Part shown: positions 15,802 through 23,036 of the stretch, one piece after another | How positions within the stretch are numbered: the first letter of the stretch is position 1 | How the letters are laid out: the number at the start of each line of letters is the position of its first letter | Assembly: GCA_964514385.1 (NCBI GenBank) | Contig: CAZEQJ010000041.1 | Location: 1-24,870, forward strand | DNA: 24,870 bases | Source of the DNA: CAZEQJ01 sp964514385 | GTDB taxonomy: Bacteria > Bacteroidota > Bacteroidia > Cytophagales > Cyclobacteriaceae | Direction of reading: 5' to 3' | Program-made: the position numbers and the translations under genes | The notes under the pieces: generated by a model | Databases searched by the model: none | Told to the model about the DNA's origin: nothing | Seen by the model: the letters and a program-made list of their open reading frames with translations, nothing else

Positions 15802-17846
15802 CAGTTGATCATTTGATTAAACTCACTCTCGCTGATAATGGACACACCCAGTTTTTCAGCCTTTTCTCTTTTTGCAGGCCCCATATTTTCTCCGGCTACA
15901 AGATAATCTGTTTTTCCGCTTATGGATGATGCCACTTTTCCTCCGTACTGCTCAATCACTGTCTTAATTTCATCACGGCCATAGCCCTCAAACACACCCG
16001 ATACAACAAATGTCTTACCTTCAAGCTGATGGCCTAATGTTTCCGTAAGTGGTGCATCATAGGTAAAAGAAAGGCCTGCAGCTTTCAGCTTTTCGATCAG
16101 GTGAATATTGGGTGCCTGCCGAAAATATAAATACAGACTTTCTGCAATTTTACTTCCGATTTCAGGTGCTTCGATCAGCTCTTCTTCAGAAGCGTTCATG
16201 AGCCGATCTATCGATTGGAAATATTCTGCCAGTTTTTGTGCTGTTGTCGTCCCGATAAATCGGATACCAAGCGCAAATAATACCCGATCAAAAGGCTGCT
16301 TTCTGGATAATTCTATGCCTTTCAATATGTTTTGAACAGATTTTTCTTTAAACCCTTCAATTTGGATGAGGTCATCGTGGCGCAGTTCATAAATGTCACT
16401 CAGATTACGAATCAACGATTTTTCCATCAATTTATGAATCGTTTTCGGTCCCAGCGACTCTATATCCATGGCTCCGCGACTCACAAAATGCTCAATTTTG
16501 CCTGTAATCTGTGGCGGGCAACTTGCCTCGTTAGGGCAATAATATGCGGCTTCACCTTCATACCGTATCAGTGCTGTACCGCACTCAGGACAGTGACGGA
16601 TAAACGCGATCTTTTTAGCTCCTTTTCTCCGGTTTTCTGTCTGTACTGACAACACTTTGGGGATAATCTCGCCTGCTTTTTCTACGATCACGGTATCATG
16701 TTCGTGCAGATCAAGCCTTTCGATTTCATCTGCATTATGAAGTGTAGCTCTTTTGACGGTCGTTCCGGCCAGCTGCACAGGTTTTAAATTGGCAACAGGA
16801 GTTACGGCACCTGTTCTTCCAACCTGGAAATCAACGGAAATGAGCTCAGTGGGCTTTTTTTCTGCCGGATATTTATAGGCGATGGCCCAACGGGGACTTT
16901 TTGCGGTAGCACCAAGCTGCTCCTGAAGCCCGATATCATTTACCTTTACCACCACACCGTCTGTGTTGAGAGGTAAACCGAGCCGTTTACTTTCCCATTT
17001 ACGGATGTAGCTTAGTATATCCTCTATATTTTTACATATTTCTGCCGTTTGTGGCACATTGAAACCCCATTTTCTAAGGAGTGAAAGACGCTCGTAATGG
17101 CTTTTAATTTTGAAATCACCCTCAACATAAAGCGCATACATATAGCAGTCCAATTTACGTCTGGCTACAACACCTGAATCCTGCATTTTCAGTGTTCCTG
17201 ATGCGGCGTTACGCGGATTGGCCAACAGGGGGATAGTGCGCTTCCCGGCAGCGGCAAGGCTTTCATTTCTTTGTTCAATTTCAGCATTTATCCTTTCGAA
17301 AGACTCCAATGGCATAAAAGCCTCGCCTCTTACTTCAAAATATGCAGGTACATCATCGCCTTCCACGGAAAGCGGTATTGACCGTATAGTCTTGATATTT
17401 GGGGTGATATCATCTCCCTGAAATCCGTCTCCACGCGTTACTCCACGTACGAGAATCCCATTTTCGTAATGCAGACTAATGGCGACACCATCAAATTTCA
17501 GCTCTGCTGCATAATGAGTGGCTCCGGCATTTTTCTCCACCCGCTTGATGAAGTCAGTAATATCTTCATCATTATATGAATTGGACAGGCTAAGCATGGG
17601 AAAGCGGTGGGCTACTGTAGGAAAATCCTTGCTTATGGTGCCCCCAACACGCTGGGTAGGGGAATCCTGCTGCCGAAATTGAGGGTATTCTTCCTCAAGC
17701 TGAAATAGCTCTTCCAGCAATTTATCGAATGCATAATCAGAAATCTCTGTTCTGCTTTCACTGTAATACAACCGGTTGTGGTAATTAACCTGTCGGGTTA
17801 GTTCCTTTATTCGTATTTCCGCTTCCTCAGGGGTCATTTTTATCAT
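15801..17846 (-). CDS. ligA: NAD-dependent DNA ligase LigA
   Basis: 681 residues from the ATG at 17846; an ATG at 17837 (MTPEEAE) is equally plausible, while the upstream TTG at 17861 overlaps the promoter -7 box and is unlikely. The enzyme seals nicks in DNA using NAD+. Visible order: Ia domain with YHNRLYY, adenylation motif KFDG at residues 117-120 with the AMP-accepting lysine, TRGDGFQGDD, oligonucleotide-binding domain (RTGAVTPVANLKPV), the four-cysteine zinc finger (CPECG ... YYCPNEASCP), helix-hairpin-helix repeats, and a C-terminal BRCT domain (GKTFVVSGVFEGYGRDEIK). Length is close to the 671-residue E. coli enzyme. It heads the operon with DUF6913 and dapA. Confidence 0.97.
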   Translation of the reverse strand: MIKMTPEEAEIRIKELTRQVNYHNRLYYSESRTEISDYAFDKLLEELFQLEEEYPQFRQQDSPTQRVGGTISKDFPTVAHRFPMLSLSNSYNDEDITDFIKRVEKNAGATHYAAELKFDGVAISLHYENGILVRGVTRGDGFQGDDITPNIKTIRSIPLSVEGDDVPAYFEVRGEAFMPLESFERINAEIEQRNESLAAAGKRTIPLLANPRNAASGTLKMQDSGVVARRKLDCYMYALYVEGDFKIKSHYERLSLLRKWGFNVPQTAEICKNIEDILSYIRKWESKRLGLPLNTDGVVVKVNDIGLQEQLGATAKSPRWAIAYKYPAEKKPTELISVDFQVGRTGAVTPVANLKPVQLAGTTVKRATLHNADEIERLDLHEHDTVIVEKAGEIIPKVLSVQTENRRKGAKKIAFIRHCPECGTALIRYEGEAAYYCPNEASCPPQITGKIEHFVSRGAMDIESLGPKTIHKLMEKSLIRNLSDIYELRHDDLIQIEGFKEKSVQNILKGIELSRKQPFDRVLFALGIRFIGTTTAQKLAEYFQSIDRLMNASEEELIEAPEIGSKIAESLYLYFRQAPNIHLIEKLKAAGLSFTYDAPLTETLGHQLEGKTFVVSGVFEGYGRDEIKTVIEQYGGKVASSISGKTDYLVAGENMGPAKREKAEKLGVSIISESEFNQMIN

Positions 17847-17858
17847 TGGCTCAGCCGT

Positions 17859-17889
17859 CAAAGTTAATCCAATTACGGCTTATGCCAAA
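17859..17889 (-). promoter_or_regulatory. Consensus promoter of the ligA-DUF6913-dapA operon
   Basis: On the minus strand TTTG (17889-17886), a 19-nt spacer, then TAACTTTG (17866-17859) match the Bacteroidetes consensus TTTG-N19-TAnnTTTG in every fixed position. The -7 box ends only 12 nt before the ATG at 17846 and 21 nt before the ATG at 17837, so the mRNA leader should be very short. Confidence 0.72.
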
Positions 17890-17939
17890 GTTGAAAATAA
17901 GAATAGGTGTGGTGACAGCTATTACCGGTGGCCCATGTG

Positions 17940-18533
17940 CTATTGCATAGCGCAGAAGTTATTGTTTTGAATGTTTCGGGTATGACTCCGATTGCGTTGG
18001 CGGTGTTGGCGGGCTTCCGGCTGTCCCTGTTCGTCATCAAAATTACGGTCAATATTTCGTCTCCTTTGCTCAATCCTCTCCATCTGTTGTCTTCGTTCAC
18101 GGCGTTGACGTTCAAGACGCTCCAGCAACAACCTTCTGAAATCTTCTTCAGCTTTGCGCAACTCAAGTACCTGTTGCACTGTCAGTACATCGAGAAGTTT
18201 TTTTGTGTATTCTTCTTCCAGGGCCACCTCTGTCTGTTTGTATTCAAGCTCCTTCTGTATGGCCTGCTGTTTATCTTTTTCTGTCGAAGAATTATTGACA
18301 GACCTGCGTACAGCGTCACGTTCTTCAAAGATCGCTTTACGCTTTTCCGAATATTCATTGTATAACGGCCAGAACTTTTCGGCCTGGGCAGGGGTGAGGT
18401 TAAGCCTCTCGGTGATTAAACCGATGCGTACACTTTCAATTTTTTCTCTGGCCTGGTCATTCATACCTCCCTGTGCATAGAGAGCCGCAGACGGAATTAT
18501 CAGCATAAAAAAGTAAATCAGGTGTCTCATCAT
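17940..18533 (-). CDS. LTxxQ (Spy/CpxP-like) periplasmic protein of the ECF sigma operon
   Basis: 197 residues. Residues 1-20 are a signal peptide ending LYA before QGGMND. The mature protein is helical and carries two LTxxQ motifs, LTPAQ at 46-50 (in a LNLTPAQAEKFWPLYNEY block) and LTVQQ at 117-121, the hallmark of Spy/CpxP chaperone-like stress proteins. From about residue 134 the chain becomes extremely Arg/Gln/Glu rich and ends in a disordered basic tail. Spy/CpxP proteins bind misfolded envelope proteins; here it may act as stress sensor or effector for the sigma factor two genes upstream (inference from operon). Its ATG shares a base with the stop of the preceding gene (TAATG). The exact C-terminus is unsupported by family conservation. 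Confidence 0.78.
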   Translation of the reverse strand: MMRHLIYFFMLIIPSAALYAQGGMNDQAREKIESVRIGLITERLNLTPAQAEKFWPLYNEYSEKRKAIFEERDAVRRSVNNSSTEKDKQQAIQKELEYKQTEVALEEEYTKKLLDVLTVQQVLELRKAEEDFRRLLLERLERQRRERRQQMERIEQRRRNIDRNFDDEQGQPEARQHRQRNRSHTRNIQNNNFCAMQ

Positions 18534-18922
18534 TATTGTATTAAATATTCGTATTCATTATTCAATTCGTCCAGGTCAATTTCATCCAGCAGGACTTCCC
18601 TTCCTTCATCGCTGTCCCACGAATCAAGATAGTCCATCACAAGGTATTCGGAGATACCTTCATCCTGCAAGTAGGCTATGATGGCTTCATCGGGTACCTG
18701 GGCCAGTATTTTATCATAGTCCGCAGCATCTGAAGGCCAGAGAAAGAATGCCAGTAACACCATAAATGCAGGCGCCAGAGACCACCTGAGCCACACTATC
18801 CAGGGCTTAGGCTTATTTTTTTCCGGCAATCTGGACATTATGTTCCGGGGCAACTCATCCAGATATCCTTCCGGGATGGTATATGGCTCTCTTTTTTCTA
18901 TGTTGTCCAGTCTATACTTCAT
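18533..18922 (-). CDS. Membrane-anchored candidate anti-sigma factor
   Basis: 129 residues from the ATG at 18922; the frame reaches a TTG at 18946, but ATG gives the expected MKYRLDNIEKREPYTIPEGYL start. A cytoplasmic N-terminal segment (about 42 residues, with IPEGYLDELP) precedes one membrane helix (about WLRWSLAPAFMVLLAFFLW, residues 43-61) and a strongly acidic periplasmic tail (DSWDSDEGREVLLDEIDLDEL). The IPxGYFxxLP-type string and single helix are seen in proteins encoded right after ECF sigma genes in Bacteroidetes, and position 33 nt behind the sigma gene points to an anti-sigma role. It lacks a recognisable zinc-binding ZAS motif, so the call rests on architecture and context. Confidence 0.65.
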   Translation of the reverse strand: MKYRLDNIEKREPYTIPEGYLDELPRNIMSRLPEKNKPKPWIVWLRWSLAPAFMVLLAFFLWPSDAADYDKILAQVPDEAIIAYLQDEGISEYLVMDYLDSWDSDEGREVLLDEIDLDELNNEYEYLIQ

Positions 18923-18955
18923 AATATTTATTGGAGTACAATTCAATGTAAAGGT

Positions 18956-19501
18956 TTAATCGCCATTCAGGTATTTTTCTATTTTTTTCACAGCATGATG
19001 GTAATTGGCTTTTAGTCCGCCTATTGATGTTCCCATGATGCCGGATATTTCTTCATAGGAGAGGTCGTCATAATATTTAAGGTTAAATATCGCCTGTTGT
19101 TTCTCAGGAAGCGATTTTACTGCTTTTTGCAACTTGTGTATTACTTCCTCACCGTCTGGTGTTGCAGAAGTAGAAAGGTTAAGGTTTGTTACGCTTTCAA
19201 GTGAAACCGATATTTTAGACTTATTTTTTTTCAGTTGCCGGAGACATTCATTTACTGTTATCCGGTAAATCCAGGTAAATAGCGAGGCATCACCACGGAA
19301 GTGGTCAATTTTTTGCCAGATAATAATAAATACCTCCTGAAGGATATCATTGGCCAGCTCATGATCCACTACCATACGGCGGATCGTAAGATAGAGGCGC
19401 TCCTGGTATTTTTTCACCAACAGATGAAATCCATACCTGTGGGAGTCTTCATGCCTGATCTTTTCCAGAATTTCGCTGTCCTTCAAAATTGTCGATGTCA
19501 T
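18956..19501 (-). CDS. ECF-subfamily RNA polymerase sigma factor
   Basis: 181 residues. Region 2 covers about 23-92 (LVKKYQERLYLTIRRMVVDH, then ANDILQEVFIIIWQKIDHFRG and LFTWIYRITVNECLRQ), the core-binding and -10 recognition part. Region 4 covers about 120-178, with LQKAVKSLPEKQQAIFNLKYYDDLSYEEISGIMGTSIGGLKANYHHAVKKIEKYL, quoted here only as the helix-turn-helix that reads the -35. The start ATG at 19501 is the only good one. It leads the operon sigma - candidate anti-sigma - LTxxQ protein, and is divergent from the DUF3137 gene with a 119-bp spacer. No consensus housekeeping promoter was found upstream, so autoregulation is possible (inference). Confidence 0.95.
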   Translation of the reverse strand: MTSTILKDSEILEKIRHEDSHRYGFHLLVKKYQERLYLTIRRMVVDHELANDILQEVFIIIWQKIDHFRGDASLFTWIYRITVNECLRQLKKNKSKISVSLESVTNLNLSTSATPDGEEVIHKLQKAVKSLPEKQQAIFNLKYYDDLSYEEISGIMGTSIGGLKANYHHAVKKIEKYLNGD

Positions 19502-19620
19502 CCTTTGATATAATAGAGATTCAAAATGCTGACAGGTTTAATCTAAGGCAAAAAAAATCGCAATCCGGGAAATCCTTGTAAAAAGTTCACTATTTTAGAG
19601 GTAACCTATACCAACTGGAT

Positions 19621-20694
19621 ATGATTTTTGAACCTGCAAGCACCATTCTTTTTATCGGCATCATGGCATTTTCAGTCCTGCTTGCCACATTGATCAACTA
19701 TTACCATAAATTCACTAAAAAGCCGGTAGCATCCACATTTCCGGATGATATTTACCATAAAATAAAACCTACTCTCGACGCTTTTGAAGAACGCAGACGA
19801 CGCCTGAAGTTTCTGTCCAACCTGATTAATTATATTATCTTCATTGGTGTAGGTTACCTTTGTTATCGTGCGCTGGCATTTACAATTTATGATTTTCTTA
19901 TTCTTCCGGCACTTTTACTGCTTCCGTTGCTTCTGATCATCAAGTTTCAGTTTTTCAGATTGAAGAAATTCACGAAGGAGTATAAAACAGAGGTGATGCA
20001 ACTGTTTGTAAAGCTTACACATGAATCGTTTGAGCTTAATCCTACAGGTTATATTGCCGTATCGGAGCTGGAAAAATCAGGACTTTATGCATTTCCTGAG
20101 TATATTAAAACAAGCAATGTGAGTGGGGAAGACCATATTCAGGGGAATATTGAGGGCATTAAGGTTCAGGTGAGTGACCTTGAGGTATTTAAGGGGGAGC
20201 AAAAGGAGGTAGGGCTCGTCTTTTCGGGTAATTTTATGATTGCCGAGTTCCCGGACGACATTTTCAGGGGAGAGACATACGTAATACCTGACTTCGAAGG
20301 GTCAGGGCTTATGAAAGAGGTGTTGCATACGGTATCAAACAAGAAGACATTCAAAGTGCCTGGTGAAAGGGTGGATTTCAGGTATCCGGATTTCGAGAAA
20401 GTATATGATGTAGTGAGCACAAATGCTGAAGAGGCAAAATATCTGATAGATAAACCCATGATGGAGTTTCTGCTGCAGCTGGATCGCAGCATTCACGACA
20501 AGGTGCTTGTAGCACTTTCAATGAAGGGGCGCTACATATACATGGGGGTTTTGTTCAATTACCTGAAGCTCGAACCCAGTCTTCACCATCCGGTCAACAC
20601 ACCATTTATTCTGGAAAGGATTTACCTTTATATGAATTTACTAATCGCTATGGTGCGTCATGTCAAGAAGACTGTAGACCTTAAATCTCCCTGA
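19621..20694 (+). CDS. DUF3137 family membrane protein
   Basis: 357 residues. Hydrophobic segments at about 8-27, 68-85 and 91-110 suggest three membrane helices near the N-terminus, separated by a charged EERRRRLKF stretch. The C-terminal 230 residues are soluble and match DUF3137: HIQGNIEGIKVQVSDLEVF, then FSGNFMIAEFPDDIF, GERVDFRYPDFEKVYDVVSTNAEEAKYLI and PMMEFLLQL. The function of the family is not known. It is transcribed divergently from the ECF sigma gene and its last 14 bases overlap the end of the facing UspA gene. The family name is from memory; a database search was not possible. Confidence 0.8.
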   Translation: MIFEPASTILFIGIMAFSVLLATLINYYHKFTKKPVASTFPDDIYHKIKPTLDAFEERRRRLKFLSNLINYIIFIGVGYLCYRALAFTIYDFLILPALLLLPLLLIIKFQFFRLKKFTKEYKTEVMQLFVKLTHESFELNPTGYIAVSELEKSGLYAFPEYIKTSNVSGEDHIQGNIEGIKVQVSDLEVFKGEQKEVGLVFSGNFMIAEFPDDIFRGETYVIPDFEGSGLMKEVLHTVSNKKTFKVPGERVDFRYPDFEKVYDVVSTNAEEAKYLIDKPMMEFLLQLDRSIHDKVLVALSMKGRYIYMGVLFNYLKLEPSLHHPVNTPFILERIYLYMNLLIAMVRHVKKTVDLKSP

Positions 20695-21601
20695 GCGTAT
20701 CAAACAACCCGTGGAATTGTCCCTTTTTCTTCAGGATCATGAGCGGAAAATCATTGTCCATCTGAATGAGTTTTTCAGTTTTGCTTCCGATCAGAAATGA
20801 CGTGGCGCCGGTTCTTCCTTTAGCTCCTACAAGTATCCAGTCAACTTTATGTTCTTTGGCAGCTTCGTGGATATGAAACACCTTGTTATCGTTTTTGTCC
20901 AGCGTATAGATTCGGGTGATCTTTATGCCATTTGTATTTATTTTTTTCATGAAGCGGGAGAAGCTTTTCTCGGCATGTGTTCTAACCACCTCGGCGAACT
21001 CCTCAAAGCTTTTTCCGGTGTAGTGGTAGCCGTTTGGTACTTCATATACATGCTGCGCAATGATTTCGGCATCGAACCGGGCAGCCAGGCGTATTGCTTC
21101 CTTAAGTGCAATCTCAGAGTATTCAGAAAAGTCTACGCCCACCAGTATTTTTTTAAAGTTAGGCTTCGTTTTTTCGGGGATAATCAGGATTGAACATGCG
21201 GAGCGACGTGCCAGCTTTTGAGCCATTAAACCACTGTTTTCCTGATTTTCCCGTCTGCCCAGCAAGATATAATCGATATCTTTCTGCTTAAGCTCCGCCA
21301 GGTAGGCTTTTGCGATTGCTCCTTTTTTGATAGAGCATGAAAATTTCACATTTTCTTTGCGGAGAAGATGCTCATCAATGAGCTTTTTCATCTTCGCTTC
21401 TCTTTCTTTCAATGCATTTTTGATGAGATCGGGAAACTCCTTCAACACTTCGTCTGGGACGTCTACATTCCGGATGACGTTAATAAAGTGGATTTCATCA
21501 ATCTGACTTTTGGGATGATTCAGAAAATAATTGAGATGCTCTATGATATTCACATCCAGATCGGTCATATCTAGGCCAACCAGTATCTTTTCCTTCTTCA
21601 T
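20681..21601 (-). CDS. Tandem universal stress protein (two UspA domains)
   Basis: 306 residues with two UspA folds: residues 1-145 (start KILVGLDMTDLD) and 148-292 (start KILVGVDFSEYS). The second domain has the ATP-binding pattern G-2x-G-9x-G-S at 259-273 (GAKGRTGATSFLIGS). The first has GRRENQENSGLMAQKLARRS in the same place and lacks the pattern, so only one domain is likely to bind ATP. Universal stress proteins act in the cytoplasm in survival under starvation and other stress. It is a single gene with a 99-bp upstream gap; no clear promoter was found. Its end overlaps the DUF3137 gene convergently. Confidence 0.92.
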   Translation of the reverse strand: MKKEKILVGLDMTDLDVNIIEHLNYFLNHPKSQIDEIHFINVIRNVDVPDEVLKEFPDLIKNALKEREAKMKKLIDEHLLRKENVKFSCSIKKGAIAKAYLAELKQKDIDYILLGRRENQENSGLMAQKLARRSACSILIIPEKTKPNFKKILVGVDFSEYSEIALKEAIRLAARFDAEIIAQHVYEVPNGYHYTGKSFEEFAEVVRTHAEKSFSRFMKKINTNGIKITRIYTLDKNDNKVFHIHEAAKEHKVDWILVGAKGRTGATSFLIGSKTEKLIQMDNDFPLMILKKKGQFHGLFDTLREI

Positions 21602-21700
21602 GTATTTGTCCTTTTTTCAGCTCTCCTAAAGGTCACGCTAAACGTATCACATCTTTGATATGCAGCAAAGTATCTGATAGCCATTATTGCATAGTTCATG

Positions 21701-22777
21701 TTAGCTGAAATTGTTTATGATGTCTGCTAAGTATTCTATTTGTTCTTTCGAGTGCACAGGGAAGTTGGCAATGCGAATATGATCGTTTTTAAATTTTCCA
21801 TAACCTTGTCCTAGTATCATTCCCTTTTCAGCAACAAACCGTATCAGGTCGTTGCTGCCATCTCTGGTCTCTGCAATAAGTACAGTTTTGGACCTGATGT
21901 TACCGTCAGATACGAAAGGGCGTAATAAAGGATGCTCTTCAAACAGAATATTCAGGATTGCTGCTTTTTGCTTGGTTTCACGTCTGATTGCATCTATGCC
22001 ACGCGTAAGCATATCTTCTGTAACCTTACCCAGCAGATAGATGAGCAGCACTGGGGGCGTTTCGGGAGTCTGATATTTTTCAGCCATGGAGGCCAGCGTC
22101 GGAAGTGCATGATAAGAGCCAATAATATGACCTTCAGACTGATTATCTGCAGCCCGCTCGATACATCTGTCGTTTACTACCCAAACACCAAGTCCTGCCG
22201 GCAGCCCCATTCCTTTTTGTACAGAAAAATAAACCGTATCCACATACTCCCATGGAATTTCAACATCAGGTACGGAGGATACGACATCCAGGCTTATTAT
22301 AGCATCCGGATAGAGTTCACGGATTTTTTGTAACTCAGCAAGGGGATAGGATACACCCGTGGAGGTCTCATTATGTGTAACCGCCACCATTTCAACGCCT
22401 TCGGGTGGGCTTCCGGGCAGCAGGGGTATTTCTCCCTCCACAGAACTAAGCAGCGTGGTTTTCTTACCGTATGATTTGGCTATTTCATAAAACTTCTCTG
22501 AAAAGGCACCATTCACGAGGTGCATGGAGTGGGTCCTGACCAGGTTTTGGATAATGCGCTCCCACACTTCTGTGGCTGAACCTGTGAAAAGAATAGTGTA
22601 ATCCTTGGGTATTGCCATCAATGCCCGGAGCTGATCTGTAGTGTTTTTGAAAATATCTTTAAACTGAGTGCTGCGATGAGATATCGAGCCAATATGCTGA
22701 TGCATAGCAAGACGCATGTGGTCCTGTACCGTATGAAACAATTGAGATGGCCCTGGTGTCAGAAAGATTTGTTTCAT
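21701..22777 (-). CDS. Class V aminotransferase, SerC-like
   Basis: 358 residues, fold-type I PLP enzyme of the class V aminotransferase family. N-terminal FLTPGPSQL, then SISHRSTQF (residues 31-39) and LFTGSATEVWERIIQNL are typical of the Bacteroidetes group usually annotated as phosphoserine or alanine-glyoxylate aminotransferase. The Schiff-base lysine is Lys188 in VYFSVQKGMGLPAGLGV, after the cofactor-pairing Asp in ISLDVVSSVPD. The likely reaction is transfer of an amino group between phosphoserine and 2-oxoglutarate, giving serine supply; alanine-glyoxylate or other acceptors cannot be excluded. A -7 box TATCTTTG sits about 60 nt upstream. Not adjacent to serA or serB here. Confidence 0.82.
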   Translation of the reverse strand: MKQIFLTPGPSQLFHTVQDHMRLAMHQHIGSISHRSTQFKDIFKNTTDQLRALMAIPKDYTILFTGSATEVWERIIQNLVRTHSMHLVNGAFSEKFYEIAKSYGKKTTLLSSVEGEIPLLPGSPPEGVEMVAVTHNETSTGVSYPLAELQKIRELYPDAIISLDVVSSVPDVEIPWEYVDTVYFSVQKGMGLPAGLGVWVVNDRCIERAADNQSEGHIIGSYHALPTLASMAEKYQTPETPPVLLIYLLGKVTEDMLTRGIDAIRRETKQKAAILNILFEEHPLLRPFVSDGNIRSKTVLIAETRDGSNDLIRFVAEKGMILGQGYGKFKNDHIRIANFPVHSKEQIEYLADIINNFS

Positions 22778-22836
22778 TTTTTTTATTCAGATTTAACCCC
22801 TTACTTTTGAATCCGAAAGGTAATCAATACCGTTGA

Positions 22837-22844
22837 CAAAGATA
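22837..22844 (-). promoter_or_regulatory. -7 box for the class V aminotransferase
   Basis: TATCTTTG on the minus strand fits TAnnTTTG, 59 nt before the ATG at 22777. No TTG is present at the expected -33 spacing. If active, most of the spacer 22845-23036 belongs to the 3' end of the ROK transcript and not to an aminotransferase leader. Confidence 0.45.
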
Positions 22845-22904
22845 TTACCCTGAGGGCTCCGGACTGTTTTTTAAACCTAACATTTATTAAAAACCGAGTG
22901 AAGT

Positions 22905-22970
22905 CCTCTGTTAAAACCGGGCCTCATCCCGACATATCGGGACCTCGTTCAATCAGGATAACAGTGGAGG
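22905..22970. repeat. Nested inverted repeats in the ROK/aminotransferase spacer
   Basis: A 6-bp hairpin TCCCGA-CATA-TCGGGA (22927-22942) lies inside an outer pairing TGTTA/TAACA (22909-22913 with 22959-22963), extended by CCTC/GAGG (22905-22908 with 22967-22970) across a 3-nt bulge. The structure would form on either strand. It has no U run, and could be a dispersed palindromic repeat or part of an untranslated RNA; the window holds only one copy. Confidence 0.45.
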
Positions 22971-23005
22971 GTTGCGACAGCTGGACAGCTCAAAACGTGT
23001 TCTTA

Positions 23006-23025
23006 GGAGGTTTAATAAAACCTCC
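23006..23025 (-). terminator. Hairpin just past the ROK gene, possible weak terminator
   Basis: GGAGGTTT (23006-23013) pairs perfectly with AAACCTCC (23018-23025) around a 4-nt loop, 11 nt past the ROK stop. No T run follows on the minus strand (it continues CTAAGAACACG), so intrinsic termination is doubtful. RNA-end protection or rho-linked processing are alternatives. Confidence 0.35.
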
Positions 23026-23036
23026 GGGCTCCAGGG

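Larger units (their letters stand above)
22778..23036. other. 259-bp spacer between ROK kinase and class V aminotransferase
   Basis: No coding frame of note on either strand: the plus-strand frame from 22972 is a low-quality shadow running into the ROK gene. It contains the aminotransferase -7 box, the nested inverted repeats and the GGAGGTTT hairpin, each listed separately. It is the longest non-coding stretch in the window. Confidence 0.6.

Noticed and set aside
17928..18365. 145-residue plus-strand frame opposite the LTxxQ gene
   Set aside because: The minus-strand frame has a signal peptide and two LTxxQ motifs in an overlapping operon; the plus-strand frame has no supporting feature.
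22950..23036. tRNA-like arrangement on the plus strand
   Set aside because: No TPsiC arm (GGTTCRA) or acceptor stem pairing was found, so it is not a tRNA.
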